Shown piece after piece: positions 14,000 through 26,800 of a stretch of 64,000 bases of DNA; position 1 is the first letter of the stretch, and each line of letters begins with the position of its first letter. The DNA comes from Neodiprion pinetum (Eukaryota > Arthropoda > Insecta > Hymenoptera > Diprionidae). The DNA lies in assembly GCF_021155775.2 (NCBI RefSeq), contig NC_060236.1:20076519-20140518 (forward strand), given 5' to 3'. The translations under genes and the position numbers were made by a program. A model generated the notes under the pieces. It saw only the letters and a program-made list of their open reading frames with translations, had not been told where the DNA came from and did no database searches.

Positions 14000-14341
14000 G
14001 CGAATCGTGGGTGAAATAATAACGGAGATGCAGCCTGAGCTGGGCGTTATAAAGATTCGGAAGACAATGGAGCGGGTGCCGTTGATTCTGGTATGCGAAG
14101 AATGTTCCCATGTCTACGACGCGAGCTGTTTGGAAGACGCGGACTGGACGAGGAAAATCCACCCAGCTCAACCGCAGCAAGCCAACTTGGTCGGAGGACC
14201 AAATTAATTATCCTCCAGGATGTAACGTCGCCCCCATCCAGCTCCTCCAGGCATGCGCACCTTTCATCGCCCAAAACGCCCGATCCTGCCGGTCCCGGAA
14301 TATTAATAGTATGGAAGCCTTCATCCAGGTCCCGAATTTCC
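14000..14341 (+). other. Possible exon ending at a strong splice donor
   Basis: A GC-richer block ends with TTCCG/GTAAGT at 14,337-14,347, a near-consensus donor. All three forward frames have open stretches of 78-109 codons over part of it, none resembling a known protein (one has a CEEC Cys pair). Could be an untranslated exon, a long non-coding RNA exon or chance. Confidence 0.25.
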
Positions 14342-14615
14342 GGTAAGTCGATTTTTTTAAATACAAGCTCGATTTATTATTGATATATACTTATTTCATC
14401 TCGGCTCAAACGATTATAATAGAAATAGAAAACGATAAATGAAATAGAAAACGAATTTCGTTTTGTACTGTTTCTGAAACAGAAGAAAAAACACTGAACA
14501 GAGTCGTTGGAAATATATAATCAATATCTTTTTCAAAAACGCTTGCAATATTGTGACGAAAAAATTCATCACACGGTGAGAGAATTTTCAGTTCCGGTTA
14601 CCGCTCAGTCCTTAA

Positions 14616-15004
14616 CTATTTTCATTTTTTAGCACAATCGAGAAATATAGTTCCAGGTACAAAATGAAAATTAGTTTTCTAGCTGTTATCGGAAAGTCTA
14701 GTATTCGTTACTATTCTTTCTCGTTACGATCACTGTCACTGTATTTTCTTGTAACCCGTTGCGAAAATTTAATGCTTGTGCAACAATAAATTGATGTTAA
14801 AGCTTAATTCAACTAAAAAAAGTCGAGTAAACCGAAAAAACTGATTTTGCGTTGCAATTACCAAAAAAGGATTGACAACAGCCCAAAATGGCTGCATGTA
14901 CCTCGTTTTTCGTAATCCCAACAATATTCAAACCTGTTTTACTGAATTTTTCTAGTTACTATAACAAATGAAATTTTTCTCAGTGCATTCGCTCAGTTTT
15001 TCCA
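14616..15004. repeat. Dispersed repeat, copy A
   Basis: About 390 bp that recurs in the same orientation at 20,256-20,660 with roughly 85-90% identity by eye, including GTTGCGAAAATTTAATGC, AACAATAAATTGATGTTAAAG and TTTTGCGTTGCAATTA. No clear terminal repeats, target duplication or ORF. An unclassified non-autonomous element. Confidence 0.8.
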
Positions 15005-16468
15005 TATTGCTTGCTGTTGATTTTTTCACAGCAAGAAATTTTTATTCATCTCTGTTGATTAGAAATATTTTGAGATTATCCTGGGTGATACAAAAATTTG
15101 TCATTATTTGCAAACTTCCTTTAAAGTTACGCGCAATTCTCATACAATTGTCGTAAAATTAGCCAAAAACCTACGTGAAGCGCAGTTGGTGTCAAAATTG
15201 ATCATAAGGATTTCGTAAAATCAAAGAAGTACTTTGTTACTTTTTTAAATATACAATAATTTGAATCCTATATTCGTACGACACGGAAAAACTTTATTCG
15301 AATATTTCACACCGATTTCCGAGTTCGGTTCACTCGCCATTGATGAACCTAAGATTTATAAAATTTTGGCAAAACTTCGTACAACCAAAACTGATAAATG
15401 GACATCTTTACTTCCTTATCACTTATTTTTTTGGAATATGACACCGTAATGGCGGATAAACGATCGGGGAATCCCTGAGAGGAGGGCTTCAAATTATGTC
15501 TGGGCTTGTTTGTGCCTGCTCGCTACGAAGAGGGGCTACTTGATTAGTCTCGTATACGGTTCGTAAACTTCGGTACTCGGCTGTAACTGAAATATATACG
15601 GCCAGCAAACCTCACCATCTAGAAAATATTTCCACAACTCGAGTAGAAGTTGATAAGTTTATCAGAACTTCAACTAAATTTGCCAAGATTTTCAGCAAAT
15701 TGCACTTGATTTTAATTACACATTTCCGTGGATTTCAAAGTGCTCATAAATATAATGAATAGATTTTTTTGAATTTCAAGTAATTGCGAAAGATTTAGAA
15801 TCGTTTTCGAAAATATAAAAATGTATTTAAGCAAAATTTGACAATGATTTAAAAATTTTTGAAATCATTATCACCGAAATGTGCAAATTGTGGCATGATT
15901 TTACTCTTCGTTTCTATGATTCTCTCGCATGTCAAAGTTTTTGAAAAAAAATATGGAAAAGCTATCACGTTGATTTGTAAAAATTTGTATAATTTTTTCC
16001 CTCGATTGCAAAGGCTCGTGAACTATGTAACGCATAACGAAACACATTTCCCTCGATATTGCCAAATAATTTATACGAAAATATCCATGAAAATTCACGT
16101 GATTTTCCAAGATTTCAAAAATTGTGACAAGACTTTTGATCAGTTTATATCGAGGATCTCCTTTTGTTAAAGCTCGACGGATTATGCTGAAAAATAATTG
16201 TGAGAGATCGTGAGAATAAAAAAAAAAAAAGAAAATATTATCCCGAGGTAGAATAACGTGTATAATATATTAATTTATGAACGCGGAAAGGGAAAAGTTT
16301 TCCGGATGCGGTATAGGGTCAAATTTTGCGAGTTTCTTCCTCCGGCTTCTTCTTGTTGCACACTTTTTCTGTATCATATTTTTTCAGGAAGCAGTTTAGC
16401 CTTTGAGGATGGGGAAAAGAAGTGCCCAACTTTTCTTTCACCCCGGTTTCGTCGAGCTTATACAGAGA

Positions 16469-16490
16469 GGGGGGGGGGGGGGGGGGGGGG
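16469..16490 (+). repeat. 22-nt poly-G run
   Basis: Uninterrupted run of G between TACAGAGA and CCGTATAACG. Assembly length of such a run is unreliable. Confidence 0.95.
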
Positions 16491-18380
16491 CCGTATAACG
16501 GACTAGTAGATAAATTAATGATCCCTAGGTCCGAGCGAAGGGCACATAACTTTGGCACATAATAATATCCGCGAGGATCCGGACCGCCGTTTTTGGCCGG
16601 TAGAGAGAGTGAAAGAGGACGAAGGAAGGCGAACGAGTAGGAGGGGAATGGAAAAAGTTACACTTTGGTAAAAGTATAATAAACCGCGAGGGCAAACTCC
16701 GTCATAATTCTGCCGTTAGTCATTCGAAAACTATAAAGAAGAAGACGGAGAGACGGGAGAGGCCGCATTATATAGTCACTCGCGGATTTGACGGTCCCGG
16801 ATCCGCGTACGTACGCAGCGATCCTTGGCAGATGGCGCAAAAACGGCAAAATACTTAATACATGCGAGGAAGAGGGAATCATGTTTTAGCTCCGGTGTAT
16901 AGAGATGCCAATAAATATGTCCCGGCCGCCATGCAATATGTATAACAGCGTCTGCCAATCCGCGGATACTCTGGATCAACGCGAGTCGATCGGGGATAAA
17001 ATCTGCCCTCGGAAGTTCGAGGTAACGGAAAAACAGTCCGACGAACGTATTTACCGAAAGCCAAATGCCAAAACTCGTTTCTACAAATTACTAACGAAAG
17101 AATGTGAATTTTGAAAAAAATTTATACGTTGAAGCGTAACGTTTTGGTATTGAAAAAATTCTTGTGCAAATTGAGCAGAGTTTTTGTACTCCAGAACCTG
17201 GAAGCACTTTTCCGAAGACTCATTATCGATCACAAGTATCAGTGATTAGGCAAAGAAGCGAATAAAAAGACGTTTAACCTTTCCTGAATTTTGTGCGATG
17301 CAGAAATTACCATGTGATTGATAGACATTTTGCAATTAAAATCATGTTGTGCGGTATATTGTGAAATGAACGGATGAAAATATCAAGTTATGCGATTTGT
17401 AAGCCAAAGTAATTAGCGTAATTCTTATGTTAAACAACAGACGAAAACCGAAATTTAGCAGTAAAATCAAATCTTGTGCGATGTAAATATTTTTCTGAAA
17501 ATTAATTTTTTTTTATATGAAAATATTTAGTACATGTAAGATATCCTTCCAAATGATAATTACGTGTCCTGAAATTTCATCCAGGACATGTGAATTATGG
17601 ATTGAAAAACTTGCGCCAGAGCGAAAAATCTTGTGCGACGCGCACAATATAATTCACAACAAAAGTTTCGCCAAATTTTGCCTCGCCAATAAGTTTTCGT
17701 TCCATTGGTTTTTGACTCTGGTGGCGATGGTCGCCACTTGTTGATCCAAAAAACTGGTATCAACGGGTCAATTTCATTGCACAATGTGATCTAGGATTAA
17801 TCGTCACAACGATTTTTTAAGAACAACGCAATCGATTGCACGTATACGATTACCTCGACGACTCACAATCTTGGAAGTTTTCTGTTTCTTTTGTAAATGA
17901 AGCAGAAGTGACAATCGGTGAACACTTTGCGACTGCCGAATTTTTCCCAGTTCAAAATTTGGAGGTCGAGATATTTGAACGACGAAGCCGAGGCAACGGC
18001 TATTCGACCCAACGTCCGAGGGAAAGGTGGAAATATCGCATGCCTCCGAACTATAAATATAGACAGCATCAGAGAGAATATTCGCGAGTTGAGAATCGCG
18101 CTTTAGTTGGACGCGCTGCGGGGTGGTCGCCGATCGCGACGGATAGTCGGCCCGACACCGAAGCAAAACATTGATCGGTATAACGTATTAACGATCCCAT
18201 CAATAAAGCACAAAGACCGCGGAATCGCGTCCGGGGAGCCGCGAATACGAGGACACATAAGGATGCGGTTGACGACGAGACTGAGATACCGCCTTCGGGC
18301 GAACTCGAGCTGCAAGAAAATTACCAATTTGTTGGATTGTTGGATCCATAATTTACCTTAATTGAACGAAGAAGAAGTTG

Positions 18381-18409
18381 AAAAAAAAAAAAAAAAAAAA
18401 AAAAAAAAA
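18381..18409 (+). repeat. 29-nt poly-A run
   Basis: Uninterrupted A run following GAAGAAGAAGTTG. It might mark the tail of a retroposed sequence, but I see no matching target duplication. Confidence 0.9.
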
Positions 18410-19221
18410 CACCGACCGTTTTCGAATATATCATCGACCGAAAGACACGTTTGGATTTTCTATTCCTTTTCCTTTTTTACGCATACGTACTGCCTTATAA
18501 ATTTATCACGTTGCCAAGAATGTTTCGGCGTAAAAGAATTTTACTCGATTTCATTCGTTTCGTAAATTTTTTTATTTGTGTATTATGCCTAATTTTGGAT
18601 TAACCGGTTCATAGATTCCAATAAAATTTGTGTTAAAAATCAAATGATCGATGCAGGTGTTTAGAAACAAACTTCACTCTGTATAACACTTCCGGTTACT
18701 CATTACGTATACTTTCAAATGATGTTTATACTTGTGCGCTTAATTCCGGTCAAACAAGTTGATCGATTTGAATGAAATTTTCACGAAAGGTCAAATGTTT
18801 GGTAAAGATGTACCACCGGCATTGTCGATCATGCGGGACTTTCGGTTGTCAAATGAGAAATGAATGTGCTTTTAAAAAATTTTAACAATGCTAGGATTCT
18901 CGACAAGTGTTTGCTGTGTAAAAATTATTTAAAGGATTTTTCACTCAAATTTCTCATTTCCACAATTTTTGAACCTTTGTAATTACTCGCAATTGAAACA
19001 TTTCTTACAGTTTTGTTATACTTTGGAAAATTGAACAACAACGCTAATAAACGTCGATGTTTTCGTTCCTGGAAATTTTTTCACTCCCCGCGGTACAATT
19101 TTCCTTTTCCTCACTTCACTTTGTTTGGTTTTCTTTGATCCCCGCGATCACGGAAGATATTCTGGATCTGTTTTAATCCGCGTGATATAAACTCGGAGTT
19201 TTTACGATTCGACTAGAGAAT

Positions 19222-19449
19222 ATGGAGGCGAGTTGTTTCCTTCGCGTGTATTTGGTCTTGCTTACAATTTGCTTTAAAAACTCAACCGCTATGCCAGTGA
19301 CGCAAGACAGAGACCAGAAACGGCACTTGATTTTATTCCCACCGATGCGGACCACATCATCAAATCGACCCTCACTTGTTGGGAAAATAAACAGTCTCTG
19401 GAGATATTCCGAGATGCGCACTGTGGGTTTGGTGAATCAGAGTGGCTAG
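19222..19449 (+). CDS. Candidate small secreted peptide precursor, 75 aa, unknown
   Basis: The frame starts with MEASCFLRVYLVLLTICF, a basic n-region and hydrophobic core followed by KNSTA, which fits a cleavable signal peptide. A Lys-Arg pair follows about 10 residues after the predicted cleavage, as in neuropeptide precursors, and there is only one Cys after the initial few residues. TATAAA lies at 19,186-19,191, 30 bp before the ATG, which would leave almost no leader if used. AATAAA occurs three times right after the stop (19,450, 19,460 and 19,471). I recognise no peptide family in it. The alternative is a chance ORF; length alone proves nothing. Confidence 0.3.
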   Translation: MEASCFLRVYLVLLTICFKNSTAMPVTQDRDQKRHLILFPPMRTTSSNRPSLVGKINSLWRYSEMRTVGLVNQSG

Positions 19450-19789
19450 AATAAAATGGAATAAAAGAAAAATAAACACTCTGCTCCCTGTATCGTGAGA
19501 ATTCTATAATTACACAGAAATTCGCACTGATTGGACAACTTTACGAAACATTACGGAACGACTACTCTCGGAAATATTTTGTGTTGATGGAAAAAAATAA
19601 TTTCATACATGGAAACTACGAAAATTATGGATCGGGATCGAAAGCCGGATCTCCACGCGATAGAATTAATTAAGGATTACAGTGTCGGGTGTTTTAAGAT
19701 GCTAAAGTCTTGCTGAGAGAATTTTATAACGCAGAAGGGCGAAAGTGTCGGAAACCAGAAAATAGAATCATGTAAATTTCTGAATTTAG

Positions 19790-20160
19790 CTATCTTTCTA
19801 CCTTTAGACTGTCGATTCTACATTTTTCACCTAGAATTCGTTAATATTTCTATATTTACTCTGACAACTCTACGTCTGGCTCTTCTATTTTTTCACCTGC
19901 AGTTCTTATTCTTGGATATTTTCACATCTCTTCCAAAGATTCTGTATCTCGTCCCGCCATATTTTAACTACAAATTCAGCATCATTCCATAATTCTACAT
20001 TTATTCTGACGATTCTACATTTCGATTCTTCTGTTTTATTTGTGTATTTAATTTTTTGCTGACTCTCTTCATTCTTCGAAAATTCTACATTTTTTCTGAA
20101 GATTCTACATATTGATCTTCTACACCTCTTTACCTTCTGAATTTCTACGTTCGAGAATCA
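19790..20160. repeat. Degenerate GATTCTACATTT array
   Basis: GATTCTACATTT or close variants recur near 19,812, 19,997, 20,017, 20,078 and 20,101, with weaker forms between (CTCTACGTCTGG, TTTCTACGTTC). Spacing is often about 20-23 bp or a multiple of it. Pyrimidine-rich on the plus strand. Confidence 0.55.
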
Positions 20161-20255
20161 AACGATGCCCAAGTTTCCGCGGTTTTTTCAGATCCGGTGT
20201 CGTGACCCAACAATTGTGCGAACGTTTTACTTGTCAGCCCTCATCCAATAATCCC

Positions 20256-20660
20256 GCTATTTTCATTTTTTACCACGATCAAAAAATATAGTTCTAGGTA
20301 GAAAATGGTAACTAGTTTTGTAGCCGTTACCATAAAGTCTATTATCCGTTACTATTCTTTCGCATTACGATCACTGTTACTATACTTTCTTGTAACCGTT
20401 GCGAAAATTTAATGCTCGTGAAACAATAAATTGATGTTAAAGCCTTATCTAACTAAAAAAGTAGAGTAAATCGAACAAACCAATTTTGCGTTGCAATTAA
20501 CAAAAAAGGATCGGCAATAGCGCAAAATGTTTTCGCCTACCTCGTTTTTTGTAATTCCAACAATATTCAAACAATTTTTTAAACGATACCGGTTTTACTG
20601 AATTTTTCTAGTTACTGTAACAAATTGCATTTTTCTCAGCGTACGATTTAGCTTTTCCCA
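20256..20660. repeat. Dispersed repeat, copy B
   Basis: Second copy of the element at 14,616-15,004. It carries an extra short insertion (TTTTTTAAACGATACC region near 20,575-20,592) absent from copy A, just before the shared GGTTTTACTGAATTTTTCTAG end. Confidence 0.8.
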
Positions 20661-22740
20661 CTAAAGCTCAGAATCCGAGGCACGCGCCCCATGAATATTC
20701 CCGATCACCATCAATGGCACCGTCAATAAGGCATATTTCCGGGTTGCATAATCATAAAACACCGCACTCGCTCCCTGCGATTCGGCGTCATGCGGACATC
20801 CGGCTTCTGATACTTACGTACGAGATAGGTGAGAGATACGAGAGACGGAGGAGAGTCGCGGAAATCCCGGAGAAGCTTCTCTCTATTTCTCCTTCCCGTC
20901 CCGCTCCTCCTCCTCCTCCTCATCCTTCTCCTCACCGTTTCCGCGGCTACGGGGCAATGATTTACAATGGGACCCCTTCAGCGCGAGGGGCGCTCTCCTC
21001 TTTGTACTTGGTGTGAATTGAGCGCGTTACTTCTCTCCTATAGGGCATGGGGCGAAGGGGCGAGAGGGCGGAAAGCGGGATTACAGCTGTGATTGTTTGG
21101 GTTATTTATGATTACGCCTATACAGAGATAGTTGCGATTTTATTCAACCAGCGAACCCGCGAGACGCGCCCTAAGCACAAAAAAAATTAATTTGCCACCA
21201 CAATTTTATTTATCGAACAAATGTTTCGATCAATTTGAAATCCCCAGTTCTTCCTCAGGATGCGTTTTATTCTTTTGTTGGATATTTGAAATTGCATGAC
21301 AGCAAATTTTTCAGTAAAAAAACCGCGAAGACTAAATAGCAAACTGTAAAACCTCATTACTTGTCATTCAGTAAATCGTTGCTCTGCAATTTTCAACGTT
21401 TATGAATGTAAAACACTTGGAACAAAGTTCTGATTTTGCAATTTCAAAAACCATGCACGTTGAAGAATTTTGGGGATCTGTACTGAGATTGATAGCATTT
21501 CGGATTCGATTATCTTATCGTGACGTCTTTGTATAATATCTTCCCAATGTCACTATACGATATGTATTTGTCTTGCATCTGTTTTTCAACCATTTCTTAC
21601 TTTTTTCTTGCCGGTCAGCCTACCAATTATTTGGAGGGATATATGTTGAATGGATCATCGACGTAGGATCTGCGAATCAGTACTAACAAACAGGAGCGAA
21701 TGAAGCAGGACGATGAGTTCGAAAATTGATAATTAATTAACAATAATAGATGCTTTATTTCAGAGAGATATACGAATTGTATCGCGAGAGAACAGAACGC
21801 GACAACTGATAGGTTTGACACAATCGAGATAATACATAGACGATATGCATGAAATATACAGCTGATCTGTTTCCAAGTAGTGAGTGAAATGAGAAGGTAA
21901 CGATTGCGAGACGATACTTTGACTTGAATCATTCGTTCTGTTTTTTTTTTTTTTTTCTTTGCTTCTCTTTTCACGTTTTTCACTTACCTACCTAGACGAT
22001 TTTGAACAAAGTGGTTGTTGAAAAATCAAAAAACTTGTAGTAGCTGTAAAGAATACCATGAGTTTTGGGCATAGGTACACGCTGATTCAAAATGACACGC
22101 GACAACGCGTGAATACATGAATGCGTGGTGCGTGCGTTTCGTCGTATAACATTGTATACATTGTGCGTACAGCATACGCACATCCCCGCATACGTACAAA
22201 CGTACATTATACGTATGCGCGTATGTTGATGCAGGGAGTACGGGGTTCGAAATGACTTGTCACCAGCAGCACTTGGGCGTAGTTTATACCCACTATATAT
22301 ATACACCATACATACATATATATATAACCGCGAAGCTAGCTTCTGTGTGCTTCCGCGGGCTCGGCGAAGACGGCGGTGACGCACTCGCTGGTTCATCGCG
22401 CACTGCATGACGGTACGGAAAATAATAAACTACAGTCTATAAACCGTCGCGTGACTGTCTTCGAGGTTCCAACACCGGGAAGATGGGGGGAAAAAAGTTG
22501 GAAAAAGAAGAAAAGTAAACGATCGAGAAAAGGACAGGGAAAGTCAACAAAGGAAATGCAACGAGGTAACGAAACGAGAAATTGATTAGCAAAAAGTTAC
22601 GGAAAATCCACTGTAAGCGAAAAAGTAAGATTGATCAATACCGTTTGTTAATTTTCCGTGAACGGAAACTTTGAAACGTTGTGACCAACCGTCGTATTGA
22701 AATTTGAAGAAACAGTGTTGTTTTAAGTGAGTTAAAGACA
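20661..22740. other. Non-coding stretch with a GC-rich island
   Basis: A GC-rich segment at 20,690-21,180 contains CTCCTCCTCC runs. 22,100-22,330 is rich in alternating ACGTAT/GTATAC words. No coding region assigned. Confidence 0.4.
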
Positions 22741-23809
22741 CGAGTGTATGAAACAAGATACGTGTCGCGGAAGGGACAGAAAGTATCTGTATACCAACGG
22801 ACAGACGGAGAACGGCGGAGAGGAACGGAGACAATGCTGTTGTGTACAGGGAGGATCGATTCTCCTCGGTGAAGAGAAGAGAGTGAGAGAGAGAGACGAC
22901 CTCACAGTCGGTCCGAAAACGGGACAAAGGTGGACGAGGAGAAGGAGAGAGAGGGTGAGAGAAAAAGAAAAGAGAATAGAGTAGAATTTAGAAAAATTTT
23001 TGTTATACCAGGGCAGTGCACCTAGAAGTATAAAGCAATGAAGCCAAGAACAGAGGAGGCACAATATCTCAAGATCAACTTAAATCTACTTTACAAGCCA
23101 AGTAAGTAACAGCGAGATAACTATATTATGATAGTAGGTGCAGGATCGTAAAGCAATAAAAAGACAGGCTTGTAAGAAGAAAACAATAAAATAGTTAAAC
23201 CAGTAAGTGGTAAAGGAACACAGCTCCAAGTTTAAACTAGGATAGGACTAATACCGACATGACTGCTATTATGTGCTACTGAGCCCGAAGAATGTGGTCG
23301 AAAAGAGATCTCTTAAAGGGCGCAATGGTCCGAGCCTCACTATTGGCGGGGGAAGGGAGATAGAGAGAGAGAATAGAAAAGAATAGACCGTTTATTATTA
23401 TACTAGGTTTGGGACCCGCAAGTATAAAGAGAGCAGGTACGTACAATAAACCGAAAAGACTTAACAAGGAAGAAAGTAAGCGTGTAGAAACATTGGTGTC
23501 TTAAACAACTAATTAATGAAAGAAAACGTGAGCATAGCGAGCAGAGAGGTGAGAAGAGGGAGCGGTAAGAAATATAAATAAATAGAAAGCAGAGATAAAA
23601 TTAAAGATAGAGATAGATAAAAGTAGATGGTCAAATAAAATGAAATGAAATAAAATGTGTAGATAAAAGTAGAAAAGCTCAAATAAAATATAAGGTGTAA
23701 ATAAAATATGAAATGCAAGGCAACGAAATGAAATGACAAACAACAATTAATGGTGGAGAGCGTGAACAGTGCGAGCAAAGAGGTGAGAAGATAGAGGTAG
23801 AGAGAGATG

Positions 23810-23858
<49 letters not shown>

Positions 23859-23870
23859 AGAGAGAGAGAT
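22740..23870 (+). repeat. Purine-rich strand block with GA microsatellite
   Basis: More than a kilobase is strongly A/G-biased on the plus strand, ending in a GA dinucleotide array at about 23,815-23,869. The long minus-strand ORF across 23,509-24,006 encodes only Ser-Leu-Tyr repeats from this bias and is not a gene. Confidence 0.7.
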
Positions 23871-26800
23871 GGCACATCGTTGTCGAATTGCTTGCCCTCC
23901 TCGCGTTCACCGCCCGGGAAACAACGAACCTCCCAGGCGTACTGTAATTAATCACTTTTTGTTGCGCGCGAGCCCGAGAGAACAGACTACCGCCGCCCCC
24001 GCTCAACCTCGTCCGCCTCTTCGACCCTTACAGGACTGCATTAGGCATTATACGCGAAGGTAAAGGGAGTAGCGAAGGACAAACTGTAACCGTGATAATG
24101 TTCCATTATTCAAACGGAAACTGCGCGTATCGATATCGTTTACGCGTACACCTAACCTATACATTCTAACCCATAACCTCAAATACCATAGAACTGTCCT
24201 GCAGCCTGTATTGTATGCTAGGTTTTTTGTGTTTCCAATATGATTAATCTACTTCGAGATGATTTTAAATCAGCCGGTTGATGGAGAATTATGAAAAACT
24301 GTTTAAAAGTATTATCATATCGTTTGGATTTTCGTGTATTTTAGTCAATCTTTAAATGTTTGCAGTCTACGGTTTAAATTAATAAAGCAAATTTATAAGT
24401 AATTGCATGATTCTGTGCATGTACCTGCGTGAATTTACCGATCGATCGTTTGTATATCGAGTACGAAATCGAAAGGCTATGTCCGCCATATTTTAACTGA
24501 TACTGAATAAAGTAAATCAGATTTATTGTATTTCAAAATAATCGGCATCTCGATTTCAAACATGACTGAAATATTACAGATCGAACATCGTGGAAAATCG
24601 GTATTTACTTCGATAGGATTTTTTGAAAATCGGTTGCTCTAGGACTGCGTTCGGTAGACAAATTGACTCGAGTAAGTAACAAAATATAATCGGACACGTA
24701 ATGTAATCATTCCTCCTGAATTGCAGACAAATCGTTGCGGAGATTTTGATAAATATCCTATATGACATTTTTACCAAATCGACGACAAGAGTCTAAAGAA
24801 GATTTGCACAGCTAATATCGTCATAAATAAAAAATCGTAGTGCAAACGATCTGTTAACGAATCTTTGTACGTGTATTCTTAAAATCGAAAAAACTTGACG
24901 AGAAATCGGTAAATCCAGCATGAAAATTTATGTGAAAATCGATTTATAATGACAATTTTTGGCAAACTAATTTCATATTCGAGGGTCGAAATTTGATATC
25001 CGAGGGTTCGGAGCAGACGTCCGAGTCTGTTGGAGGACAGGGTCACCAGCGAGGTCACCACGGGGCTGTTAAGGTTCGAACTCTCGAAGGGATCGCAGCT
25101 AATGGTATGCATGCGCATAGTAATAAAGCCAGAGCTGACAGAGAGAAATTAAAAAATGGTCTATCTAAGCCTCCCGAGCTGAGTCGAGTCGAACCGGGCA
25201 AACTGGGCGAGCCCAACCACCGAAACGACTTTACGGGAATTACGTCCGAGAAATTGGCGAAATATAGAGCCACGAAATGCGATGTGCCCATCCGTCATGT
25301 CACCCTTTTCACCCTCCACCCCCAAATCGTGACACGTACAGATATGATAAACACCTTTCTCGACAAACTTGCTTTGGCCTTTGCCATGCTAAAAAAAAAG
25401 CACCAAGTCACTACTTTGACAGTTTTTAATCAATGCCGGATCATCGGTGTTCCAATCCCCAACCATCTTTTGGTGTCATCATTCAATCCCCAGTAAGTCG
25501 AACATTGAGATAATCGCAATTTGTCACAGGAATAAAGGCAGCAATTGTTACTGAACATTACAGTATAAATATCCCGCAAGGTTTATAGGTTCCTAAGTCA
25601 ATGAGTCTAGAAAGTTCGAAATCTATCGGAGTAAAAATGTTTTCAGTTGCAAGTGCTTGAAAAGATTGAGCGTGAAATCGAACCTGCGATTCAAATGATT
25701 TTTATAGATTTCGCATAAAAAAAGCGGCCTCAGTGATGAGAAAAATCGTTGTTCTACTGAACACAATGATTCGTAAAGTTCTTGGATCATTTTCGCAGTT
25801 GGCAAGTCTTACTTAAGGTACTGACTCCTGCAGCACAACGATATAACAAAATGTACACACGATGTCCAAATTCGTATGTGAAAGACATTATAGCAGCCAC
25901 TTGCAGTATCTTTAAGAACGGCGGACGATCGGATGAAGAAATTCTTGAAGAAGAGTCCGGTTGTGGGATGAGAATAATATAATACACACATCAAGCGTAA
26001 TAAGTTTTTTCTAAAGAGATGAGCATACTGGTCAGGGTTTGATTGGAGAAGTGAGAGACGGCGCTGCATACGATTACCCGGATTCGAGCCCACCTGTTCA
26101 ACAGATCGTCGACAAGGCCGAGGAGGAGAAAGGTGAGGCAGAGGGGTTCCGTGTTGCGAATCTGTTAAATATGTGGGACGGCCTCTGATGGCTAGCTGGG
26201 ATCCGTCTTCAGAGTCCAGACTACTTTGACGTCCTGCACCGGTCACGAAGGATGGATAATGGCGTGGCACCAGAGGGACTAATCGCCGGGTACTGTGAAT
26301 GTGTCGTTGTCGCGCTTCGAATGCTGCTTCTTTGCCACGGTGCGGGTCGATTAATCCGAATTTTGAGTAACAGAGCAAATTAGTTACCCAATATCAGCAA
26401 ACAGTTGGCCCTTTTGTCCGGAGACTTTCGGAGGCCCGAGCGAAACTCATTAGGAGGAGAAGATGTGGCCGGGTGAGACCAGCGGGATCGTCTTTCAGGC
26501 CTGTAAACAAAACGCGATTTGGCAGACAGGCTGGAGCCGTCCGAGCCGCAAATTCTTGGAAAAGTTCCACGGCTCGGTTTAGTGTCTCACACAGTCACAC
26601 GCATACCAACGCACTTCCAGCTTCGTCTACCTGGACAGGTGCAGCACACCCTAACCGCACCCTGGTGCAGACGAATAGATACCCCTGACGCATGAAATAT
26701 GGCATTTCTAAAATCTTATATTAATGGTGTAACGTTGTCGGGCTCGAGGAATCTCTGTAAGCAACGTAGTACCTTATGTGAAACAGGCCATGCACGTGTT

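Larger units (their letters stand above)
15005..19170. other. AT-rich non-coding stretch
   Basis: Contains a 22-nt G homopolymer (16,469-16,490), a 29-nt A run (18,381-18,409) and GC-richer islands at 16,540-17,040 and 17,980-18,310. No recognisable coding region. Confidence 0.4.

Noticed and set aside
17836..18174. 112-codon plus-strand ORF in a GC-richer island
   Set aside because: Lacks an ATG at its start, no family resemblance, and overlapping ORFs of similar length on the other strand indicate GC-driven openness.
23509..24006. 165-codon minus-strand ORF rich in Ser, Leu and Tyr
   Set aside because: It is the translation of a GA microsatellite and purine-biased strand, with no domain content.
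26060..26100. tRNA-like B box (GGCTCGAATCC on the minus strand)
   Set aside because: The flanking bases cannot form a T-arm stem and no A box or acceptor stem is present at the right distance.
25809..26378. 189-codon minus-strand ORF
   Set aside because: No resemblance to a known protein, ordinary non-coding composition, no supporting splice or poly(A) signals; treated as chance.
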